Assembly (NCBI GenBank): GCA_913056125.1 | Contig: CAJXNC010000011.1 | Span: forward strand, 38,085 to 102,084 | Length of the DNA stretch: 64,000 nucleotides | DNA from: an uncultured Altererythrobacter sp. | GTDB lineage: Bacteria; Pseudomonadota; Alphaproteobacteria; Sphingomonadales; Sphingomonadaceae | Direction: 5' to 3' | Shown here: positions 9,193 to 18,775 of the stretch, in pieces | Layout of the letters: every line of letters starts with the position of its first letter | How positions within the stretch are numbered: the first letter of the stretch is position 1 | Made by a program: the position numbers and the translations under genes | Notes under the pieces: generated by a model | The model's database searches: none | Told to the model about the DNA's origin: nothing | What the model saw: only the letters and a program-made list of their open reading frames with translations

Positions 9193-9879
9193 TCAGCGAT
9201 CCTTCAGGTAATGCCGTTCACCCGGCTGCATGTTGTCGTCGAAGTCGTAGACGATCGGCTGGCCGGTGGGAATCTCCAGCCCGGTGATATCGTCATCCGA
9301 AATGCCCGAGAGGTGCTTCACAAGCGCGCGCAGCGAATTGCCATGGGCGGAAATCATCACCGTCTCGCCGCTCGAAAGCACGGGCAGGATGTCGCTTTCC
9401 CAATAGGGCAGTACGCGCTCGATCGTCAGCTTGAGGCTTTCGGTGTCGGGAATGGGAATGCCGGCATAGCGCGGATCCTTGGACAGGTCATAAGGCCCGT
9501 CGCGGTCCATCGGCGGCGGCGGCACGTCGAAGCTGCGGCGCCAGATCTTCACCTGTTCATCACCGTGCTTCTCCGCCGTCTCGGCCTTGTTGAGCCCGGT
9601 CAGCCCGCCATAGTGCCGCTCATTGAGGCGCCAGTCCTTGGTCTCGGGGATCCAAAGCCGCCCGCAGGCTTCCAGCGCCAGGTGCAGCGTCTTGATCGCG
9701 CGCAGCTGGACCGAGCAGAAGGCGCGTGTCGGCAACAGGCCCTTTTCCTCGAGCAGCAGGCCGGCGGCTTCCGCTTCGGCAACGCCCTTGTCGGTCAGGT
9801 CGACATCCCACCATCCGGTGAAACGGTTTTCCAGGTTCCACTGGCTCTGGCCGTGGCGGACGAGGATCAGCGTGGGCAT
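9193..9879 (-). CDS. gpmA: 2,3-bisphosphoglycerate-dependent phosphoglycerate mutase
   Basis: A 228-residue glycolytic enzyme interconverting 3- and 2-phosphoglycerate. The phosphohistidine motif [10 protein letters not shown] has His at residue 9. [15 protein letters not shown] and [14 protein letters not shown] (second catalytic His) complete the signature of the cofactor-dependent family. It is the first gene of the minus-strand series to DUF3035, so the operon promoter should lie in the 140 bases upstream of 9879; I saw no clear promoter there. Confidence 0.96.
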   Translation of the reverse strand: MPTLILVRHGQSQWNLENRFTGWWDVDLTDKGVAEAEAAGLLLEEKGLLPTRAFCSVQLRAIKTLHLALEACGRLWIPETKDWRLNERHYGGLTGLNKAETAEKHGDEQVKIWRRSFDVPPPPMDRDGPYDLSKDPRYAGIPIPDTESLKLTIERVLPYWESDILPVLSSGETVMISAHGNSLRALVKHLSGISDDDITGLEIPTGQPIVYDFDDNMQPGERHYLKDR

Positions 9880-10020
9880 TTTGTCTCCATTATCTTGGCC
9901 CCTGACCGTTTCCGACGTCCAACCTTTCGATTGAGCCCCGACAGACTATCGGGAGGTTGGCCGGGGGAGCGTGCTGGAGCCGCCTTGCCGCGAAAGCGAC
10001 CGAATAGTGAGCGCCAGCCG

Positions 10021-10164
10021 TTAGCTTTTCGGCTCGTCCTTGGGAAGGGGCGCGTGGTCTTTCGCTTCCATCGCCCGGGCTTGCGATTTCCGGCGGCGCA
10101 GGTTTTCGCGCAGCTTGGCTGCCAGCCGTTCTTCGCGCGATGCCTTGTCGTCCGCAGTGCTCAT
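10021..10164 (-). CDS. Small basic conserved protein (47 aa)
   Basis: A 47-residue, strongly charged protein whose core EERLAAKLRENLRRRKSQARA resembles a short protein common in sphingomonads and other alphaproteobacteria. No function is known to me. It has no membrane segment and probably forms one amphipathic helix. The ATG at 10164 was chosen because upstream residues in frame come from the antisense of tRNA-Thr. It lies between gpmA and the tRNA gene. Confidence 0.6.
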   Translation of the reverse strand: MSTADDKASREERLAAKLRENLRRRKSQARAMEAKDHAPLPKDEPKS

Positions 10165-10278
10165 GCCTGCCCAAATGCCGAATCTGGCCCCGCGGCACAA
10201 GCTTGGCTTGACTTTCCCCTCCCCCGCGACAATAGCGCGCGCCTGATCCGCCCCCTCGCAGAAATCGAGGCTGGCAGC

Positions 10279-10353
10279 GCTGCTGTAGCTCAGTGGTAGA
10301 GCGCACCCTTGGTAAGGGTGAGGTCGAGAGTTCAATTCTCTCCAGCAGCACCA
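10279..10353 (+). tRNA. tRNA-Thr (anticodon GGT)
   Basis: A 75-base cloverleaf with acceptor stem GCTGCTG pairing with CAGCAGC, D-arm TAGCTCAGTGGTAGAGC, anticodon loop TTGGTAA in a five-pair stem (ACCCT/AGGGT region), T-arm with GTTCAATTC, and an encoded CCA end. Anticodon GGT reads Thr ACC/ACT. Confidence 0.97.
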
Positions 10354-10410
10354 TTTCTCACATCCTCGCGCCACTCCCTCCGCCGGGACTTCGTTCCGGC
10401 TGCGGGGGCG

Positions 10411-10432
10411 CTGCGGACGGCCGGTCGGCCTT
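10411..10432. repeat. Dispersed intergenic repeat, copy B
   Basis: The core CTGCGGACGGCCGGTCGGCC is the reverse complement of the copy at 41824-41844 and a variant of 2226-2246. It sits in the 160 bases between tRNA-Thr and the PH-domain gene, flanked by further self-complementary G+C-rich stretches (for example CTCCTCTGGAG just downstream). Confidence 0.6.
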
Positions 10433-10513
10433 GCGGCTCCTCTGGAGCCGAAAGCCGCGATCTAGCCCGCATTTGCTTGCTACTTCTAGGTGTATCGCCC
10501 ATATAAATCACCC

Positions 10514-10978
10514 ATGGAGGACAAACCCCTTACCAAGCTCGATCCGGCCTATGTCACGGTCATGCGCATCCAGACCTTGCTGTTTTCGCTGCCTTTTGTG
10601 GCGGGCGCGCTTGCTGGGGAGGTTGGCAATTTGCTGTTCACGGGCGCATTCCTCGTTCCGGTTGTGCTGGTCTTCGCCCTGTTGGCGATCATGGTCCCGC
10701 TGCGCCGCTTCAATGCGCGCGGCTACGACATGGGCGAGGACAGGTTGCGCGTGGTGCGCGGCCTGATGTTCCGCGCCGACACGGTGGTTCCGTTCAGCCG
10801 CGTCCAGCATATCGACGTGGAGCAAGGTCCGCTCGAACGCGCTTTCGGCATTTCCCGCCTCATCCTGCACACGGCCGGTACGCATAATGCATCGGTCACA
10901 CTGCCGGGCCTCAAGCATGAGGATGCCGTCGCCATGCGCGAGGAGATTCGCGCGCATGTGAAGCGCGAGACGATGTGA
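10514..10978 (+). CDS. PH-domain membrane protein, YdbS-like
   Basis: A 154-residue protein with two hydrophobic segments (about residues 18-36 and 42-62), followed by a bacterial PH (DUF304) domain with the signature RVVRGLMFRADTVVPFSRVQHIDVEQGP. The YdbS-YdbT pair is common in bacteria; its role is poorly defined and probably lies in the envelope. I chose ATG 10514 because the upstream in-frame codons lack family similarity. It is followed after 10 bases by the larger partner. Confidence 0.85.
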   Translation: MEDKPLTKLDPAYVTVMRIQTLLFSLPFVAGALAGEVGNLLFTGAFLVPVVLVFALLAIMVPLRRFNARGYDMGEDRLRVVRGLMFRADTVVPFSRVQHIDVEQGPLERAFGISRLILHTAGTHNASVTLPGLKHEDAVAMREEIRAHVKRETM

Positions 10979-10988
10979 GGCGGCTCCG

Positions 10989-12500
10989 GTGAGCGAGGCG
11001 CAGGCAGAAATCGAACAGGGCTGGCAGCGCACCCATCCGCTGGCCATGGTTGCAGGCGCGATTGCCGCGCTGAAGAACGCCATCTTCCCGATCATCGCCG
11101 TCATGTTCGGTTCGCAAGCAATGGACCGGGGTAGTGGCTTCCTCTTCCTCATCGTCCTGGCCATTATCGGGATAAACCTGCTCGCTGCGTGGCTCGGCTG
11201 GCTGAGGTTGCGCTACCGGGTGGGGGCTGACGATATCCGCGTGGAGAAGGGGCTGGTCAGTCGCTCGGCGCGCTCGGTTCCCTATGAGCGGATCCAGGAT
11301 GTCAGCCTCGAACAGAAGCCGATCCCTCGCTTGCTTGGCCTGACCGAAGTCCGTTTCGAGACCGGAGCGGGGGGCAAGGACGAGCTCAGGCTCGCCTATG
11401 TCACGCTCGAAGAGGGTGAGCGCCTGCGCGAAGTGGTGCGCGATTTGCGCGATGAGGCGCAGGGCCTCGAACTTGCCGAAAAGAAGCAGCGCGAGGAACA
11501 GGGCGAGCTGCTGTTCCATATGGGGCCCGAGCGCCTGCTGAAATTCGGCATGTTCGAATTTTCGCTGGTCGCCATTGCGGTGATCGGCGGCGCGGCGCAG
11601 CAATTCGACTTCCTCCTGCCCTTCGACCTGTGGGACCCGGAAGGCTGGGAAGAAAGGCTGGCAGGTCCGGGGGACTGGCTCGCCGGTCTTGGCTGGGCCT
11701 CGCGCATTGTCGGGGCGATAATCGCCTTCATCGCATTGGTGGGCATTGGCTTTGTCACGGGGATTGCCCGGACCTTCCTGCGCGATTGGGATTTCCGGCT
11801 CGACCGCACGCTCAAGGGCTTTCGCCGTCGCCGCGGCCTGCTGACCAAGACCGATGTCGTCATGCCCGTGCACCGTGTGCAGGCAACGGTGGTCGATACA
11901 GGGATATTGCGACGGATCTTCGGCTGGCACGGCCTGTCCTTCATCAGCCTGGCGCAGGATGCCAAATCGGCCAATCATTCGGTTGCGCCATTCGCGCAGA
12001 TGGATGAGATCGCGCCGATCCTGGAGGTCGCGAAGTTCGACTTGCCCGCCGCCGACACGAAATGGCACCGGGCAAGCGCCGACTATTACCTCGTCCGCGC
12101 GCTCTTTGGTGCGGTGCCTTTCACCATTGGTGGCATGGTTGCGCTGGTCTTTGCGCCGAGCGTGTGGATCGGATTCGGCCTGATTGGCGTGGCGGGATTC
12201 ATCGCGCTGCGTGCGCATTATCTCTGGCGGTATGAGCGGCACGCAGTGGATGCGCGACAGATCATGTCGCGGCGCGGCTGGCTCTCGCCCAAGCTCAAAC
12301 TGGCCGACCGGGTAAAGCTGCATTCGGTCGAGATCAGCCAAGGGCCTCTGGCCAAATGGTGCGGCTATGCCGATCTCAAATTCGGTCTTGCCGGGGGAAC
12401 GCTGTCCTTCGGGGGATTGCCGCTGGCCGAAGCACAGGAAATGCGCGCGGCTGTCCTCTCCAGCATCGCTTCGGTGGATTTTTCGCGCCTTCCGCGCTGA
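10989..12500 (+). CDS. PH-domain membrane protein, YdbT-like
   Basis: A 503-residue membrane protein with three bacterial PH (DUF304) modules, each preceded by paired hydrophobic helices. Module signatures are VEKGLVSRSARSVPYERIQD (near 84), RRRGLLTKTDVVMPVHRVQA (near 280) and ISRRGWLSPKLKLADRVKLH style (near 425). It starts at a GTG 10 bases after the YdbS-like gene and surely belongs with it. Function is unknown beyond envelope association. The gene ends in front of a shared hairpin at 12514-12537. Confidence 0.85.
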   Translation: MSEAQAEIEQGWQRTHPLAMVAGAIAALKNAIFPIIAVMFGSQAMDRGSGFLFLIVLAIIGINLLAAWLGWLRLRYRVGADDIRVEKGLVSRSARSVPYERIQDVSLEQKPIPRLLGLTEVRFETGAGGKDELRLAYVTLEEGERLREVVRDLRDEAQGLELAEKKQREEQGELLFHMGPERLLKFGMFEFSLVAIAVIGGAAQQFDFLLPFDLWDPEGWEERLAGPGDWLAGLGWASRIVGAIIAFIALVGIGFVTGIARTFLRDWDFRLDRTLKGFRRRRGLLTKTDVVMPVHRVQATVVDTGILRRIFGWHGLSFISLAQDAKSANHSVAPFAQMDEIAPILEVAKFDLPAADTKWHRASADYYLVRALFGAVPFTIGGMVALVFAPSVWIGFGLIGVAGFIALRAHYLWRYERHAVDARQIMSRRGWLSPKLKLADRVKLHSVEISQGPLAKWCGYADLKFGLAGGTLSFGGLPLAEAQEMRAAVLSSIASVDFSRLPR

Positions 12501-12513
12501 ACTGCAAGAAAAA

Positions 12514-12537
12514 GGGCCCCGGCAGCAGCCGGAGCCC
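12514..12537. terminator. Bidirectional intrinsic terminator
   Basis: A ten-pair G+C-rich hairpin with a four-base loop sits between the convergent YdbT-like and PRC-barrel genes. On the minus strand it is followed by TTTTTCTTG, a good U-tract; on the plus strand only by TCTTCAT, so it is stronger for the PRC-barrel transcript. Confidence 0.75.
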
Positions 12538-12563
12538 TCTTCATCTCTCAGTGGTCTGATGGA

Positions 12564-12995
12564 TCAGTACATCACGCCGTAATAGGCATAGATGCCCTCG
12601 CCGAACTTGCGATCGTATGGCGGCTCGTTTTCGCCATCGAAGCGCGGGGCCTCCTTGAGGCGCTCCTTGTCGATGTTGACGACATAACCGCCCTTGCCGG
12701 TGTGGTAGTCGAGCGTGTCCCATGGCAGCGGGTGATAGCTCTCGCCCAGCCCCAGGAATCCACCGAAGCTCATCACGGCATATTCGACTCGTCCAGAGCG
12801 TTTGCCGATCATCAACTTCTTGATGTGGCCGATTTCCTCGCCATCGGTGGCGAAGACTTTGGTGCCTTCGACCTTGTCCGAGCTGATGAGATTGTCGCTC
12901 TCGTCGCGCTCAAGCGGACGCGAGCGTTCGAAGTCCCGGCGCCGTTCGAGTTCGGCATCGGAAAATGTCGGTTCTGCAATTGCTGTCTGGTTCAT
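12564..12995 (-). CDS. PRC-barrel domain protein
   Basis: A 143-residue soluble protein. An N-terminal charged stretch (ELERRRDFERSRPLERDES) is followed from about residue 35 by a PRC-barrel: LISSDKVEGTKVFATDGEEIG, then RVEYAVMSFGGFLGLGE and the PLPWDTLDY edge. PRC-barrel proteins occur in photosynthetic reaction centres and RimM, and as stand-alone stress-linked proteins. The start ATG at 12995 has GGAG upstream; a longer in-frame version has no RBS. The role is unknown. Confidence 0.85.
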   Translation of the reverse strand: MNQTAIAEPTFSDAELERRRDFERSRPLERDESDNLISSDKVEGTKVFATDGEEIGHIKKLMIGKRSGRVEYAVMSFGGFLGLGESYHPLPWDTLDYHTGKGGYVVNIDKERLKEAPRFDGENEPPYDRKFGEGIYAYYGVMY

Positions 12996-13309
12996 GGAGG
13001 TCTCTCCTTCCGTGCCAATGGCGGACGCGATCCCGAATGGATTCTTGTTGAGACGAAGGGAGTGTGGCCAAGGGCCAATTTCCGTCGCCGGCATCTACTG
13101 CGTCATCGGCGCTTTCACCCTACCAACGGGCGAGACGGGGTTTGCGATCCGAAAAACCCGAGATTCTATCGTGCCATGGCAACGGTTCGCCCCGTCATCC
13201 GGCCATGGCCGCGCATGTGCCGGTGCATTGCTACGGCCGAGGCCGGATGTTCCGGAGATCGGCATGTCTGCTGCTTGCGTCGAACGGATCGCAGGGCCAT
13301 TGCGTTTCG
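12996..13309. other. Divergent intergenic region without a recognised feature
   Basis: These 314 bases separate the PRC-barrel and threonine aldolase starts and should hold both promoters. I see no convincing -35/-10 pair, RNA gene, palindrome or small ORF with an RBS. Confidence 0.5.
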
Positions 13310-14305
13310 ATGCAGTTCCTGTCCGACAATGCCGCGCGCGTGCATCCCAAGGTGTGGGAGGCGATGCAAGCCGCCGACGCGCCCGACAAGCCCTATGACG
13401 GGGATGTCTGGAGCCAGCGGCTCGACGCGGTCTTCTCCGAGCTGTTCGGACGCGAATGCGCGGTGCTCTGGGCGAGCACCGGCACGGCGGCGAATTGTCT
13501 TGCGCTGACCACGCTCGTCGAACCTCATGGCGGGGTGATCTGCCATCGTGAGGCGCATATCGAGAGCGATGAATGCGGCGCGCCCGGCTTCTACCTGCAT
13601 GGCGCCAAGCTGTTGCTGGCCGAGGGCGAGGGCGCGAAGCTGTCGCCAGAGACCATCGCCGGGGTGTTGGAAGGGATCACGCGCGGCATCCACCAGGTAC
13701 AGGCGCATGCCATCTCGATCTCGCAGGTCAGCGAATATGGCCTGGCATATTTCCCGCTCGAATTGCAGCGGATCGGTGCCTTGGCGAAGGAGCATGGGCT
13801 TGGCCTGCATAGCGACGGCGCGCGCTTCGCCAATGCTGTCGCCCATCTGGGTTGTTCGCCGATGGAAGCTGCCGGACCGGTCGATGCGCTGAGCTTCGGC
13901 TGTACCAAGAATGGCGGCATGGACGCCGATGCCATCGTCTTCTTCGATGGCGAAAAGGCGGACCTCGCCCGCTGGCGGCGCAAGCGCGCAGGGCACCTGC
14001 AGAGCAAAGGCCGCTTCTTGGCAGCGCAGATCCTCGCATTGGTCGAGAGCGGGCTGTGGCTAGACAATGCCAAAGCGGCGAACGCGGCGGCGGCCCTGGT
14101 GGCAGAAGGTGCGGGCGAACGGTTGTTATTCCCGGCACAATCGAACGAGCTTTTCGTCAGGCTCTCCCCCGATGAACGGGCAGCACTACGCGCGCAGGGT
14201 TTCGCCTTCTACGATTGGGATGCGGAACTGGTTCGCATGGTCACTTCCTGGGACACGAAGCCCGAAGAAGCCGACGCGCTCGGCAAGGCGATTGCCGCCT
14301 TATGA
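13310..14305 (+). CDS. ltaE: Low-specificity L-threonine aldolase
   Basis: A 331-residue PLP enzyme cleaving L-threonine/allo-threonine to glycine and acetaldehyde. The N-terminus has FLSDNAARVHPKV, then STGTAANCLAL and HREAHIESDECGAPGF. HSDGARFANA is the PLP-Asp region and SFGCTKNGGMDAD holds the Schiff-base lysine. The ATG at 13310 fits the family N-terminus. Its stop overlaps the next gene's start (ATGA), so it is coupled to an EamA-type exporter. Confidence 0.93.
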   Translation: MQFLSDNAARVHPKVWEAMQAADAPDKPYDGDVWSQRLDAVFSELFGRECAVLWASTGTAANCLALTTLVEPHGGVICHREAHIESDECGAPGFYLHGAKLLLAEGEGAKLSPETIAGVLEGITRGIHQVQAHAISISQVSEYGLAYFPLELQRIGALAKEHGLGLHSDGARFANAVAHLGCSPMEAAGPVDALSFGCTKNGGMDADAIVFFDGEKADLARWRRKRAGHLQSKGRFLAAQILALVESGLWLDNAKAANAAAALVAEGAGERLLFPAQSNELFVRLSPDERAALRAQGFAFYDWDAELVRMVTSWDTKPEEADALGKAIAAL

Positions 14306-15255
14306 GCAGCGAGACGTCCGGAATGTTGCGGCCCCGGGTCCTCATTCCCTTCATGGTCACGGGGACAATCTGGGGCTCGACCTGGTTCGTCATCACCGGC
14401 CAGATCGGCGATGTGCCTGCGGCCTGGTCGGTCTTCTATCGCTTCCTCATCGCCACGCCTGCCATGTTCCTGCTGGCATGGGCCATGAAGCGCTCGCTCA
14501 GGCTCGATCGCGCGGGCCATAGACTGGCCATGGCGGTCGGGGCGCTCCAGTTCTGCGGCAATTTCATGTTCGTCTATCATTCGGAACTGCATCTCACCTC
14601 GGGCATCGTCGCGGTGATGTTCGCCCTGCTCATGGTCCCCAATGCCGTGCTGGCGAAGTTTATCATCGGCGAGAAAATCGAGACCGGCTTTATGGTCGGC
14701 AGCGCAGTGGCAATCATGGGCGTCACCATGCTGCTGGTGCATGAAGCGCGCCTCTCGCCGCTCGGCGGCGATGTCGGGCTGGGCATCTGGCTGACGATTG
14801 GCGGTATCATGTGCGCAGCCATCGCCAATGTCGTACAGGCCAATGATGTGGGGCGCAGGATCGCCATGGTCAGCCTGCTGGCATGGTCCATGCTCTACGG
14901 TCTCGGCGTTGATCTGGTCTATGCCATGGTCTCCGTCGGCCCCTCGCCCCTGCCCAGCACCGCGGCATTCTGGGGCGGGACCATCTACCTCGCCGTGATC
15001 GGTTCGATCGTCACCTTCCCGCTGCATTACAACCTCGTGCGTGAGATCGGCGCGGGCAGGACGGCCTATAACGCCATCGTCACCGTGGCGGTGGCGATGC
15101 TGCTTTCGACCCTGTTCGAGGATTATCAGTGGACCGCGCTTGCCGCTGGCGGGATGGCGCTGGCGCTGCTGGGGATGGTGATCGCGCTGCGCTCGCGCAT
15201 GATCAAGAGCGTCAAGGTCGGGCAGGCGACCGCCCTGCGGCACGAGATCGACTAG
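14302..15255 (+). CDS. EamA/DMT-family transporter
   Basis: A 317-residue protein with ten hydrophobic segments and the duplicated EamA fold. The first repeat begins IPFMVTGTIWGSTWFVITG; the second starts near residue 160. It is a drug/metabolite transporter family member, often an amino-acid or metabolite exporter; the substrate cannot be read here. Coupling to threonine aldolase may hint at amino-acid export, but this is inference. It converges on the epimerase-like gene with a 4-base overlap. Confidence 0.88.
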   Translation: MSSETSGMLRPRVLIPFMVTGTIWGSTWFVITGQIGDVPAAWSVFYRFLIATPAMFLLAWAMKRSLRLDRAGHRLAMAVGALQFCGNFMFVYHSELHLTSGIVAVMFALLMVPNAVLAKFIIGEKIETGFMVGSAVAIMGVTMLLVHEARLSPLGGDVGLGIWLTIGGIMCAAIANVVQANDVGRRIAMVSLLAWSMLYGLGVDLVYAMVSVGPSPLPSTAAFWGGTIYLAVIGSIVTFPLHYNLVREIGAGRTAYNAIVTVAVAMLLSTLFEDYQWTALAAGGMALALLGMVIALRSRMIKSVKVGQATALRHEID

Positions 15256-16067
15256 GCAAGGTCTTCGAGCAGGGTCGCCAGGCCTTCGCGATAGGTCGGA
15301 TATGCTGGTTCCCAGCCGAGCAGCCGCTTCGCCTTGCCGTTCGCGACCCGGCGGTTCTCCAGGTAGAATCCGCGCGCCATGTCGGAGAGGCCTGCCTCGT
15401 CGAGCGCCTGCAAGGGTGGCGGCTCCACACCCATCAGCGCGCAGGCATGTTCGATCACCTGGTTCTGGCTGCAGGGCAAATCGTCGGCAAGATTGTAGGC
15501 GCCGGGAGGGGCATCATTCTCGATCGCTGCAATCACGCCGCTGGCGATATCCTCCACATGCACGCGGCTGAACACCTGGCCGGGTAAGTCGATGCGGTGG
15601 GCCTTGCCCTCTGCAATGCGACCAAAGGCATTGCGCCCCGGTCCGTAAATCCCCGGCAGGCGGAAGACGCGCGCGCCCAGTTCAAGCCAGCGCGCCTCGG
15701 CTTCGGCGCGCGCAGAGCGCCGCCCCGTGCCGCCCGAACCCACAATGGGTGCGCTCTCGTCGACCCAGGCGCCCTTTGCGTCCCCGTAAACCCCGGTTGA
15801 GGAGAGGTAACCGATCCAGCCGCCCCGCACCTCCATTGCGTATCGCGCGAGGACCGGATCGCCATCTGCATTTGGCGGAACAGTTGACAGAACATGCGTC
15901 GCATCGCGCAACCCGTCGCGCACCATGGCTCCATTGCAGAAGTCCAGAATGCCGCCCGTGGTGGTTGCCCCACGACTTGTTCCCTCGATAGTCCAGCCCC
16001 GCTTGCCCAGAGCCCGATCGATGCGCGTCGCCGTATATCCAAGGCCGAAAATGAACAGTTTTGCCAT
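15252..16067 (-). CDS. NAD-dependent epimerase/dehydratase-like SDR protein
   Basis: A 271-residue protein of the YeeZ-like extended SDR group. It has a Rossmann start KLFIFGLGYTATRIDRAL near residue 3, YLSSTGVYGD as the active-site-like segment with Ser/Thr and Tyr, and GIYGPGRNAFGR downstream. Substrate is unknown. The ATG at 16067 begins the dinucleotide-binding strand directly. It is divergent from aminopeptidase N across 53 bases. Confidence 0.85.
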   Translation of the reverse strand: MAKLFIFGLGYTATRIDRALGKRGWTIEGTSRGATTTGGILDFCNGAMVRDGLRDATHVLSTVPPNADGDPVLARYAMEVRGGWIGYLSSTGVYGDAKGAWVDESAPIVGSGGTGRRSARAEAEARWLELGARVFRLPGIYGPGRNAFGRIAEGKAHRIDLPGQVFSRVHVEDIASGVIAAIENDAPPGAYNLADDLPCSQNQVIEHACALMGVEPPPLQALDEAGLSDMARGFYLENRRVANGKAKRLLGWEPAYPTYREGLATLLEDLA

Positions 16068-16120
16068 TGCTAGCTTTCTACCCGTTGGACGCGGGCAAGA
16101 AAGCACCTAAATCTCCTGCC

Positions 16121-18775
16121 ATGGATATTCCCAGCACACCTTCGAGCCCTGATGGCAATCCCGAAATGGCCGATGCCGCGCATGAGTCCAAGGACCCGCC
16201 CACGATCCACCGTGAGGACTACAAGCCCTTTCCCTGGCTCGTTCCGCAGGTCGATCTCGATTTTACGCTTGGCCTTGAAAAGACGCGTATTCGTGCTGTG
16301 CTCACGGTGGAGCGCAATCCGGCTTCCGAGAACAGCCCGACGATTCGTCTGCAGGGCGACGGGCTCACCCCGCTGGAGGTGAAAGTCGATGGCGAGGCGG
16401 TGAACAGCTGGGTTATGGAAGAGGGCGATCTCGTCATCACCCTTCCGGGCGAGAGCCATGCGATCGAGGTGACGACCGAGATCGATCCCTCGGCCAATAC
16501 CCGGCTCGAAGGCCTCTATGCCTCGAACGGGATGCTCTGCACGCAATGCGAGGCAGAAGGCTTCCGCCGCATCACCTTCCACCCGGATCGGCCAGACGTG
16601 CTCTCGACCTATCGCGTCCGCATGTCGGGTTCACAGGAGAAATTCCCGGTCTTGCTGGCCAATGGCAATCTCGAAGCGAGCGGCGTGAATGAGGATGGCA
16701 CGCATTGGGCCGAATGGCACGATCCCTGGCCCAAGCCATCCTACCTCTTTGCGCTGGTGGCGGGCGACCTCGTCGCCAATCGTGACAGCTTCACCACCAT
16801 GAGCGGGCGCAAGGTGGAACTCGCCATCTATGTGCGCGCGGGCGACCTCGACCGCACGCAGCACGCCATGGATTCGCTGAAAGCTTCGATGAAGTGGGAC
16901 GAAGACACGTTCGGCCGCGAATACGATCTCGACGTGTTCAACATCGTTGCGGTGAGCGATTTCAACATGGGGGCGATGGAGAATAAGGGCCTCAACGTCT
17001 TCAACACGAAATACGTGCTGGCCGACCCCGAGACCGCGACCGATGGCGATTTCGACGGCATCGAAAGCGTGATCGGCCACGAATACTTTCACAACTGGTC
17101 GGGCAATCGCGTGACCTGCCGCGACTGGTTCCAGCTTTCGCTGAAGGAAGGCTTCACCGTGCTGCGGGACCAGCTGTTCAGCCAGGACATGGGCTCTGAG
17201 CCGGTCAAGCGGATCGAGGATGTGCGCGTGCTGCGCGGTGCCCAGTTCCCTGAGGATTCAGGGCCGCTTGCGCATCCGATCCGCCCCGATTCTTACAAGG
17301 AGATCAACAACTTCTATACCGCCACCGTCTACAATAAGGGCGCAGAGGTCATCCGCATGATGCGGACCATGGCGGGTGAGGAGGCATTCCGGAAGGGCTG
17401 CGATCTCTATTTCGACCGCCACGATGGCGAAGCGGCGACCTGCGAGGATTTCGTCAAGGCGATCGAGGATGGTGCCGGGCTCGACCTTTCCCAGTTCCGC
17501 CTTTGGTATTCGCAGGCTGGCACGCCGAAGGTGAGCGTGCAGCTGGAGCAGGATGGTGATGCGGTTGTGCTCCACCTGGCGCAGGACGTGCCGCCTACGC
17601 CCGGCCAGCCCGACAAGAAGCCCATGCCCATTCCGCTGAAGATCGCCCTGTTCGATCGCGAAAGTGGCGAACGTCAGGAAGAGGAGCTGCTCGTGCTCGA
17701 CAAGGACGAGGCCAGCTTCCGTTTCGAAGGCTTTGCGCAGAAACCGATCCTGTCGATCAATCGCGGCTTCACCGCACCGGTGTCAATCGAGAACCCGGCT
17801 GGCCATGACGACCTTGTATTCCTTGCCGCGCATGATGACGATCCCTTCGCCCGCTACGAAGCGATGCAGGACCTGGTCGTTGCCCATCTCAAGGATGCAG
17901 TCGATGGCAAGCTGTCCGATACCGAGCGCGAGGAAGGCCGCGCCGCCATCGGCAATGCGCTGGCGGCGATCCTCGCCGACGATTCGCTCGATGATTTGAT
18001 GCGCGGCGAATTGCTCGTCCTGCCGAGCGAGACCTACCTCGCCGAGCAGATGCTGGTGGCTGATCCGGGTGCCATCCATCACGAAAGGCAGGCGCTGCGC
18101 GGTTGGCTGGGCAAGAAGCTGGAAAGCGAGTTTGCCGATCTTCACGCGCGCGCCGCCGCTATCGGCTACAGCCTCGATTCTGCCGCACGCGGCGCGCGCA
18201 AGGTGAAGACGCAGGCGCTGGTCTACCTCGCTTCCAGCAATCCGGACATGGCCGCGCAAATGGCGGCCGGACAATATGAAGGCGCCGACAACATGACCGA
18301 CAGGCAGGGCGCGCTGATGGTGCTGTCCGGCCTTGCCAGTCCGGAACGCACGCACAAGCTGCTCGACTTCTACAATCGCTACAAGGCGAACGAGCTGGTG
18401 ATGGACAAGTGGTTCGCCATCCAGGCGAGCTCGCTCCATCCGCAGGTGCTGGCCCATGTGAAGGCGCTGGCGGACCATCCGCAGTTCACGCTGAACAATC
18501 CCAATCGGGTCCGTTCGCTGTTCATGGCTTTCGCCTATAATCCTCATGCCTTCCATGCAGAGGATGGCGAGGGCTACCGCATGATCGCGGACCTGATCGT
18601 CGAACTCGACCCGCTCAATCCGCAAACCGCAGCCCGCTTCGTGCCCCCGCTTGGCAAGTGGCGCCGAATCGAAGCCGGTCGTGCCGCGCTGATGCGTGCC
18701 GAACTGGAGCGGATCGCCAGAGCGGACAAGCTCTCGCGCGATGTCCATGAACAGGTGGCGAGAAGCCTTGGTTAG
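16121..18775 (+). CDS. pepN: Aminopeptidase N (M1 zinc metallopeptidase)
   Basis: An 884-residue cytoplasmic exopeptidase. The substrate-binding GAMEN motif is at residues 284-288 and the zinc site HEYFH at 320-324, with the third ligand Glu at 343 in LKEGF. The N-terminal beta domain and the long C-terminal alpha domain match the bacterial PepN type. The ATG at 16121 comes after a short leader; an earlier in-frame start would overlap the divergent gene. It overlaps the next gene. Confidence 0.96.
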   Translation: MDIPSTPSSPDGNPEMADAAHESKDPPTIHREDYKPFPWLVPQVDLDFTLGLEKTRIRAVLTVERNPASENSPTIRLQGDGLTPLEVKVDGEAVNSWVMEEGDLVITLPGESHAIEVTTEIDPSANTRLEGLYASNGMLCTQCEAEGFRRITFHPDRPDVLSTYRVRMSGSQEKFPVLLANGNLEASGVNEDGTHWAEWHDPWPKPSYLFALVAGDLVANRDSFTTMSGRKVELAIYVRAGDLDRTQHAMDSLKASMKWDEDTFGREYDLDVFNIVAVSDFNMGAMENKGLNVFNTKYVLADPETATDGDFDGIESVIGHEYFHNWSGNRVTCRDWFQLSLKEGFTVLRDQLFSQDMGSEPVKRIEDVRVLRGAQFPEDSGPLAHPIRPDSYKEINNFYTATVYNKGAEVIRMMRTMAGEEAFRKGCDLYFDRHDGEAATCEDFVKAIEDGAGLDLSQFRLWYSQAGTPKVSVQLEQDGDAVVLHLAQDVPPTPGQPDKKPMPIPLKIALFDRESGERQEEELLVLDKDEASFRFEGFAQKPILSINRGFTAPVSIENPAGHDDLVFLAAHDDDPFARYEAMQDLVVAHLKDAVDGKLSDTEREEGRAAIGNALAAILADDSLDDLMRGELLVLPSETYLAEQMLVADPGAIHHERQALRGWLGKKLESEFADLHARAAAIGYSLDSAARGARKVKTQALVYLASSNPDMAAQMAAGQYEGADNMTDRQGALMVLSGLASPERTHKLLDFYNRYKANELVMDKWFAIQASSLHPQVLAHVKALADHPQFTLNNPNRVRSLFMAFAYNPHAFHAEDGEGYRMIADLIVELDPLNPQTAARFVPPLGKWRRIEAGRAALMRAELERIARADKLSRDVHEQVARSLG

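Noticed and set aside
10279..10353. Open frames overlapping tRNA-Thr on both strands
   Set aside because: These are typical spurious frames over tRNA genes.
12996..13309. An N-terminal extension of threonine aldolase from 13064
   Set aside because: The extra 82 residues have no similarity to aldolases and no good ribosome binding site; ATG 13310 matches the family start.
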